Source: Pyxicephalus adspersus (Eukaryota; Chordata; Amphibia; Anura; Pyxicephalidae). From it: a stretch of DNA of 64,000 nucleotides. Shown here one piece after another: positions 57,761 through 64,000 of the stretch. Below the pieces are notes generated by a model. The model made no database searches. It saw only the letters and a list, made by a program, of their open reading frames with translations, and was not told where the DNA came from. Position 1 is the stretch's first letter. The number at the start of each line of letters is the position of its first letter. The position numbers and the translations under genes are program-made. Where the stretch lies: positions 170,393,787 through 170,457,786 of the forward strand of contig NC_092858.1 of the NCBI RefSeq assembly GCF_032062135.1, given 5' to 3'.

Positions 57761-58083
57761 TTGTACAATTAGCGAACTCTTATTTAAATAAGCTCCCAAT
57801 GGGAAAGTGGTGAAGATACAAGTATAGACGCTCTCATCGGCCAGGGTGACATCTCGTATCATTATTGATCCCTCTGTAGATTCATTCCCTAGGAACTCCA
57901 CTCTGGACTCTGCAAACTTGGTCAGCTTTTGCAGTTTACCTCGGCTGTAGGTGAGAAAGTCCACGTTTTGTCCATTTTCATTCCTCTGCCAAGTGACTTG
58001 TGTTACACCTCCTGTAATCCCAATGCTGCAATTCAGAACCACGTTGGATCCAATCCAAGTGTGCACTTCTTCATTCACCGTGA
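57760..58083 (-). CDS. Gene B V-type Ig exon
   Basis: A 324-base phase 1-1 exon between TTTTGCAG and GTGAGTGC, one codon shorter than the gene A exon. It keeps both Cys, VTQVTWQR, DESVYTC and TFPLG. By hand alignment about 20 of 107 residues differ from gene A, mostly in the first third, while the stretch from VDFLTYS to TTFP has about four changes. A sequon (NKS) is at the same place as NMS in gene A. The 5' neighbour should be a phase 1 signal exon, which I cannot find up to the right edge of the window. Confidence 0.8.
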
Positions 58084-58089
58084 CTGCAA

Positions 58090-60680
58090 AACAGGAAGAA
58101 GTGATATAAGTTACAGCGATGGGTGTGAATTTGATAGGACACAAATAGAAGATATTTTACTGCATTTTACTAATCGCCATATATATGGCATGAAAATGCA
58201 ATCACTTCACTGGGTAACCAATAATTGATCACATTACTATTATGACTCTAAATTAAAATATCACCAACGTTAAATGGAGTACTAATCACTATTTGTTTTG
58301 GTCTTATCAACATTTTGTGGTTATAAGCATTCATAGACTTACATCATGGCCAATGATCACTAAAAATGCAGCAAAAACAGTCCTCAGACACCCACTGGTT
58401 CTAAAAATCACAAAAGTACAATCTAGTTTGTCTGATATTATGATGTTTGAATAACTGACATAAAATAAGGATGCAGCTCATGCGTTCAGCTTATTGCTAC
58501 AATTATATGCATGACCGTTCCAGGCGCTTTGACTTTATATCCAATCAGTATTCTACAGAATGAGTTTGGCAATGATAGATATCATCTTTCAGTCTAGGCC
58601 TTCCTAAGGGTGTACTGTGCAAAAAAAAGGGGTGATCCACCTGGGAACTGATAACTGTGGCTGAAATTTACCATGCATTTCAAAAGAATTAACTTTTAAA
58701 ACAGTGACTTTTGTGCCAAAAATGTTGGACATGTGGTTTATCCACCCCATTAACTGTTTGTGAACTTTTATGCTTATATGGACTTCTGAGTATACGGTAT
58801 TGGACAACCTGCCTAATGACAACTAGATAAGAGCCCAAGGCTGCCTATTCAGGAAGGATTTAATATGCCTAAAAAAAGATTGATGTATTTCCTTGTTATA
58901 GTTAGAGTCTCTTTGCTTTAACTGCAAAGCATTACACAATTAAATTACTAATAACATAATTACATTAATCAGCCATTTAATAGAATGAGTTTGACAATGA
59001 TGGAAAACATCATCTCTCAGTCTATGTCTTCCTAAGGGTGTACAGGTGTGCAAAATTCAAAAGAATGATCTTAGTTCCATATTTTGCAATTCTTACATGT
59101 CAACTAATGGGGTTACAATTAATACATCTACAAGTGCCCGCAGCTTAAAATATGATGTAATGTACAAATTAGTGAAAACAAATAATTTCCCAGGATTGCT
59201 CAAAGCAATACAAATATATTCTCTGTAATTAAATGAATTCATTCCATTCATATGATGATAAACAGAGTTTTACATCCAAGTTTGTACACGTGTCCTCACA
59301 GATCCAAGGCTTTAATACAATCTGCAGCAGCACAAACGCAGCGATTTAATGAGCTTCATAGTATTTAGTTGTCACATTAAAGAGATGAAAGCATTTAATG
59401 TCTATATTGACAAACTTAGACCCTCTTTAATGCTGGTGGTGTTCCATGATGCAGCTGGCCACCCTCAGGGACATAGCAAGCTGCTATTGTGCGCCTGGGA
59501 ACTGCAAACCCCAGCTTAGGTAATGGCATGAGCAGTTACTTCCTAAAACTGTGCTGTGATCTGGTGCAGCAACGTGCAAAAAGTGGTTCCCAACCGCATG
59601 GTTGGGACTGCAGTAAGCCGGAGGCAGAATACTAACAGGTCTGAAATGATAGGTTAACCACAGGTCTGAAATTATTTTTAAACTTAGTTCACATGCAGAG
59701 ATCTGCTGCAAATTTACTAATCAACCGGCTTATCTAATCAATAATCAATCAGTCAGGAGTCCCTGCACATTACACAAATCTGTGGGAGATTCTGCACATC
59801 CTAACGTTTTTCTGGGATGTGATCAGGACACTGATCTGATATTAATGGGATGTAATTGATCATTCATACTCACAATGATCAATATATCTGCAACCGATCA
59901 GAAGCCAAAAAATAATTGTTTTTACAACTAATCAGCTGCTGATTTTCCTTCAGATTAATTTTATATCTGACCAGAAATTATATCTGCTCATTTCCTCCTA
60001 CAACTTCCTTTCAGTCCTCTGTGGTCATTATTGGCCACATGTTAAAAAAACCCAGATCTGATTCTAGGTAGGTCGGCAACCCGTTTAATATTAATAGGCT
60101 GCTAACATACTTTGAATCAGATTTCTCTTTTAAAACAGCACACATTAGGTCTATTTCTTTGTGTGGGGGTCCCATTCACATACCTCAAAGGTGCAAATGA
60201 AACTTAATTGCCGCTGATCAAATGAAACAGCACAGAATGTGATCATGATTATTAAAGTAATGGTCATAAAAGCCTGTCCTAGAATAGAAATTTTGAACTC
60301 CAACCCAGATTGAAGTGAAATGTACCCATGATCCCCCCACACTTGAATTTTTTGGGTTCCACCAAAGTGGTGATAAATAAGTACTTAATTAATCTTTACT
60401 CCCCACAACACATTTCTGCTTAAGTGACGTGTATTGGTACATAAATGGATTTTAAAAAGTCCCATGTACTGTCCAGAAACTTTTAGTCCAACAGCCAGAT
60501 TAATCAAAGGAACCCAAACTCACATGAACCCATTAATCACCTGAACCCAAACAGAGGTTCAGGTGAACCAGCCCCCCTTCACACTTCATGGGTTAAAGCC
60601 TAGTTCCACTAAAGTGGTGATAAACAAGTACATTACTTCAGATAATCTATACCCCAGCAGACACCTGAGTGATGTGTAAT
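58090..60680. other. Gene B 5' region, duplicated intron 1
   Basis: Aligns with gene A intron 1 (19860-21660) with rearrangement at 58690-58980. No convincing signal exon was seen. Confidence 0.55.
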
Positions 60681-60684
60681 GTTA

Positions 60685-60732
60685 ATCCGACTACCAATGT
60701 AAAGGGGCATTCTACCAGTGTAAAGGGGGCAT
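60685..60732 (+). other. 48-bp templated filler at exon 1 deletion junction
   Basis: These 48 bases are identical to 23117-23164 in the minisatellite 5' of gene A (ATCCGACTACCAATGTAAAG to GTGTAAAGGGGGCAT). They replace the 0.66 kb that in gene A holds exon 1 and the proximal promoter. Homology to gene A resumes at CACCCACCAATGCTAGAAGT. Confidence 0.8.
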
Positions 60733-61309
60733 AGTCACCCACCAATGCTAGAAGTACAGGTCAAAAGTTTCTATGAGCAAGCAGATAACATACAAAAGAG
60801 GAATCAGAGGGAAATTATTAGAGGAGAAGGGTGAAAAGAACAACAATTAATCATTATTTATAGTAAACATATACATGACTTTTACTATTTCTGGGAAGTT
60901 GTAAATTCAATTGCGCCTGTGATGAGCGATGCGCCAAATGTGAGTTAGTGGATTGGATGTTTTTTGTCATCCATGAATAAACGTGCATAGAAAATAATGT
61001 AATTCATGGATCACAATTGCCCAGATCGCACAACAGTTTACATGTAGATGTTTAATAAGTGAGGTCGGTCCATTGGCTTCTGCACAGGATTGGACACTGA
61101 CACAATGATGACACCACACCTGGGGACCGAGGATGGCTATATAAATATAAATGGCTATTGGTATTTGGAAGACTATAAATGTATGTGGATGCAGGGAATA
61201 TCCAATTGACTAAGGGAGCAACAATGAATATTTTCCCAATCCGAAAATGTAATAACGCTGTATAAGGGTTAGTTGAGTGAGCAACCTGACAATGGTAATG
61301 ATTTTAGCT

Positions 61310-61455
61310 GTCTGTAATGGTGATGTTCTAATCACCAATGTAGGGGGGCATTGTTCCCACTGATCACGAATGTAGAGGGCTTTCCTGCCGGGACTATTCG
61401 ATCAACGGGGGGCATTGTTCCCACTGATCACCAATGTAGGGGGGCATGGTTGTGA
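61310..61455 (+). repeat. Minisatellite remnant beside gene B
   Basis: About three units with CATTGTTCCCACTGATCAC and CAATGTAGGGGGGCAT, the counterpart of the 22.9-24.7 kb array. Segmental homology to gene A ends here. Confidence 0.65.
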
Positions 61456-61534
61456 TGGATGCTGGAATACAGAATGCTGGATATGTAGTTCTACATAAAG
61501 CAGAAAAGAAGGTAAAGTGCAGAAGTAACTGGTG

Positions 61535-61870
61535 ATGCCTTCTGTGATAAAAACATACCTAGCTGCCCGATTTCTGTCTTCCTTTGAAAAACTTCCCGTG
61601 ATATGCTGGGTGTCCTGACATCACCCAGGTCTGCCAGGACTGAATTAACTAGGTGTCCTGTCATCCTGGCCCTATGATCAGGACACAGGGAGAAGAAGAA
61701 GAGGAAGATGGTGCCTGTGGCGGAATAGGGAACAGGTGGGTGCCTTTAAAAAATTGTGATTAGGCAGGTAAGTTTATTTTATTACAAAAGGGACATCACC
61801 TGCCCCTTCTGCAATAAAGGACCGTCCTGTTGCACTGTTTTTAGTTTTTAGGTATAGTCCTGCTTTAAGC
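61535..61870 (+). repeat. Dispersed repeat of the TTAAAGCGGAACT type, second copy
   Basis: GATGCCTTCTGTGATAAAAA recurs at 35869. AGGCAGGTAAGTTTATTTTA and AAAGGGACATCACCTGCCCC match 11.2-11.3 kb. It ends AGTCCTGCTTTAA. Confidence 0.45.
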
Positions 61871-62094
61871 ACTGCTCTGAGATGAGAGGAAAAGAAAGAA
61901 TAAAAGCAGCAAAAACAATGAAAAAGCAAAAAAATGAGAAGGCAAACATGCCAGGGATCAAACATCTTTTCACTCAATACACAATATACAAGGTAAACCA
62001 CCATCATCATTTTATGTACGTACAGCAGTGTGTATATTATTTAACCTCCATGTAAAAGTGAGATAGCAGTTAGATTAGGGCTACATAAATCAAT

Positions 62095-63560
62095 AATAAA
62101 ATTTGGGGACTTTGCTCCCTTCAGATTTATCACAACTGTTCCGCTTGAATTTTGCCCCTATACTTACCAATATCTTGAAAGATCTTGACAAATGGTCCTC
62201 TCTGTCTGTTTCCTGGTTCGGTCGAATACAGGTCATCAAAATGAATGTCCTCCCGAGAACTCTCCTACAGCCACTAACAATTAATATACCAGCTTCCTTT
62301 TTTACATCGCTGCATTCTAAAATATTTTGTTTCATTTGGAGCAAGAAGGGTCACCGCTTTAGCAGAAGCTTGTTGTTTCGGGCCAAGGGAGCTAGAGGGT
62401 TTGGAGTTCATATCTCTCTCTATATTATATGGCAGCTCATCTGGTCCAGATCAAAGACTGGTTCTGGCCTTTGGAATATATACAGTGAGTTGGTGCGGAA
62501 CAGGCCTTCACTTCTATACCCCTTACTGCTGCCCCGTGGCTACCAAAACTAATCTCAGCGGTCCTGGGATCCCACCCCTTAAACCATGCCACATGGAAAG
62601 CTTGTCAGAAACTGCTGTGGAGGACGGGCGGTTTGTAGAGTTACGTGAACAGGGGATACAGTGGGCACAGCGTTTGGTTTCCTACGATCGATGGGTGACA
62701 CTGGAGATGATGATGGCCGAGGATGGTAGCTAAAAATTGGACTTCCGGAGGGCACTGCAACTTACGCATTTCCCTAAATCTTTACCTGCAGAATACAAAT
62801 CCGGCAGGACGAAAAGTCTATTTGAAAGGCTTTGTGTGGGCAGCGGCTTGAGCAGACATTTCCTCTCAGTATTGTATTTCAAATTGAATGCTGCCCCCCA
62901 TAATTTTTTTGCCTGCATACTTCCAGGCTTGGGAGACTGAACTGGGATACGCATTTGATGCTGAACAAAAGGCAAAAATGCTTACCTTGGTGCATAAGGC
63001 ATCTGTCAGTATTAGGTATCAGGAATCCAGTTTTAAAATCCTGTCCAGGTGGTACAGGACACCTGAGCGTCTACACAATCTTTTTCCTGATGTTGCAGTC
63101 AGATGCTGATGCTGTGAACAAGCCAGAGGAACCATGCTCTATATTTTCTGGTCATGCCCCTAATATGTCCCTTTTGGGAACAGGTGAGGGTCCTCATGCA
63201 GGGAGTTACCATGCATAACATTCCATGGGACCCAGTTTTTTTCCTATTGCACCATAACTTGTTATCAGAAAAGGCATAAAGGAAATCCATTCTTAGACAC
63301 CTTATGGTAGTAGCTAACGCTTGCATCCCAGCGTTCTGGAAATTTAAGAACATACTGACGGTGGGTCTGTGGCTCCACAGAGTGAATGATATTATGATAA
63401 TGGAGGACCTTACAGCCGGTTTAAGCAGACCTAAGAGAAATTCAACGTTATGTGCGGTAGCTGGGTATACTACAGGGACACACTGGAGTTTAAGCACCAC
63501 GTGGATCCGAATCTCTCTACTTAGGGGTAATGCTTCCCATATATACATGGAGATGTATTC
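62095..63560 (+). pseudogene. L1/Tx1-type LINE ORF2 C-terminal fragment
   Basis: Frame 1 from 62103 reads LNFAPILTNILKDLDKWSSL, VIKMNVLPRTLLQPLTINIP and SKIFCFIWSKKGHRFSRS, the thumb/post-RT region of L1-clade ORF2. After frameshifts: FVELREQGIQWAQRLVSYD (62600-62690), FRRALQLTHFPKSLPAEYK (62743), and WETELGYAFDAEQKAK to FKILSRWYRTPERLHNLFPD (62930-63100), the C-terminal region that normally precedes a Cys-rich CCHC-like motif. The 5' RT and endonuclease parts are missing and stops occur, so it is an inactive 5'-truncated copy. Confidence 0.78.
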
Positions 63561-63599
63561 TGCCTAAATTAAAGCACAATTGTTTTAAAATAATGCTGT

Positions 63600-63670
63600 A
63601 TGATATAGTGTCGTGAACTCTGGGTAACATGTTGGCGCTATATAATTACTGTGTAATATTATTAAATATT
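63600..63670 (+). mobile_element. SINE/LINE-type 3' tail
   Basis: TAACATGTTGGCGCTATATA, ATTACTGTGTAATATTATTA: the tail shared by the SINE and L2/CR1-like LINE, with the upstream part missing. Confidence 0.5.
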
Positions 63671-63844
63671 ATAGGGTGCAAAACAGAGACATTAATACAA
63701 GAAAAAATAAACTTGTTACATTGTTGCTGCTTGGCTTCCACCATGTGGGGAGTTAGGGGTAATGCAATCAATGTGTATGTAACTGTGCAAATATCAGGTC
63801 TTTACGATTCCTAAAACTGTTTTTTCTTTTAGTGAGAAGCTGTG

Positions 63845-63985
63845 ATGGCAGAGGCACAAGCAAGTTTCACGTGGTTGGAGTTACGGGCCGTCATAAAGTT
63901 TTTGTTTCTCCAGGGAAAGTCATCAAAGGACATTCACACTGAGATGTCACAGACACTGGGGGAGAAGTGTCCTTCCTTTCCCTGA
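63845..63985 (+). pseudogene. Mariner transposase N-terminus, cut by window edge
   Basis: The ATG at 63845 gives LELRAVIKFLFLQGKSSKDI then HTEMSQTLGEKCPSFP before a TGA. This matches the first helix-turn-helix of mariner-family transposases (RAVIKFL, KEIHxEM, TLG). The stop follows an apparent one-base shift at the serine-rich end, so this copy is probably dead; the remainder lies right of the window. Confidence 0.65.
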
Positions 63986-64000
63986 CGAAACAAAAACATC

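Larger units (their letters stand above)
47965..58083 (-). other. Gene B: nectin/PVR-like paralogue lacking signal and C1 exons
   Basis: Five open exons are found: V (58083-57760), Ig3 halves (53724-53616 and 52227-52079), transmembrane (49061-48947) and terminal tail (48028-47965). Splice sites and phases are all compatible. Relative to gene A the C1 exon is missing: intron homology on either side (57155-57330 matches 14393-14570, 57660-57760 matches 18330-18437) leaves only about 330 bases where gene A has 3.8 kb. The signal exon is also missing because 21.66-22.33 kb of gene A is replaced by 56 bases near 60.68 kb. Splicing V directly to Ig3 keeps the frame (IVQ then Asp). It could be a short two-Ig receptor with an upstream leader exon, an exon donor to another gene, or a recently truncated pseudogene. 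No stop or frameshift is seen in the five exons. Confidence 0.7.

Noticed and set aside
60151..60342. Minus-strand Met followed by a hydrophobic run (MTITLIIMITFCAVSF) and a GTATGT donor, a possible replacement signal exon for gene B
   Set aside because: The donor leaves phase 0 while the V exon needs phase 1, and the segment is plain intron in the gene A counterpart (21160-21260).

Overview
The window is non-coding-rich vertebrate DNA. The repeat types (an L2/CR1-like LINE, a tRNA-derived SINE sharing its 3' tail, several foldback MITE families, hAT, pogo/Tigger-like and mariner pieces, Ty3/gypsy and L1/Tx1-type relics) and the diverged immunoglobulin genes suggest an amphibian, most likely a frog. 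That assignment is my inference from repeat style; no species can be named from the sequence alone.

The only convincing host genes are two tandem paralogues on the minus strand, both nectin/PVR-like immunoglobulin-superfamily receptors. Gene A (22237 down to 112, continuing beyond the left edge) has a signal-peptide exon, a V-type Ig exon, a C1-type Ig exon and a third Ig domain split over two exons. Every splice junction has consensus GT/AG and compatible phase. Its transmembrane and tail exons lie outside the window. Gene B (58083 to 47965) lies 5' of gene A in the direction of transcription. It has the V exon, both halves of the last Ig domain, a transmembrane exon and a short terminal cytoplasmic exon, all open. 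It lacks any recognisable C1 exon and its signal-peptide/first-exon region is deleted. Because the flanking introns are all phase 1, joining its V exon directly to the last Ig domain stays in frame, giving a two-Ig-domain receptor if a signal peptide is supplied from elsewhere. Intron and flanking homology (about 0.1-0.45, 8.4-23.3 and 52.0-61.45 kb) shows that the pair arose by head-to-tail segmental duplication.

Layout: 0-23 kb is gene A with MITEs, SINEs and a 2.3 kb foldback element carrying head-to-head satellite arrays in its V-C1 intron. 23-26 kb holds a degenerate minisatellite interrupted by an internally duplicated L2-like LINE end. 27.4-30.5 kb is a decayed hAT transposase gene with a 140-150 bp satellite at one side. 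30.6-45 kb is intergenic repeat (SINE, LTR-like, 61-bp minisatellite, LINE fragments, a second copy of the foldback arm, an L1 5' fragment). 45.9-47.5 kb is a 36-bp minisatellite complex. 47.9-61.5 kb is gene B with its own insertions (hAT MITE, Tigger-like element). 62.1-63.6 kb is an L1/Tx1-type ORF2 3' fragment, and the right edge cuts a mariner transposase.

The most notable biology is the pair of immune-type receptor paralogues with lineage-specific domain loss, a possible gene-conversion tract in the ligand-binding V exon and amino-acid divergence in the membrane-proximal domain.
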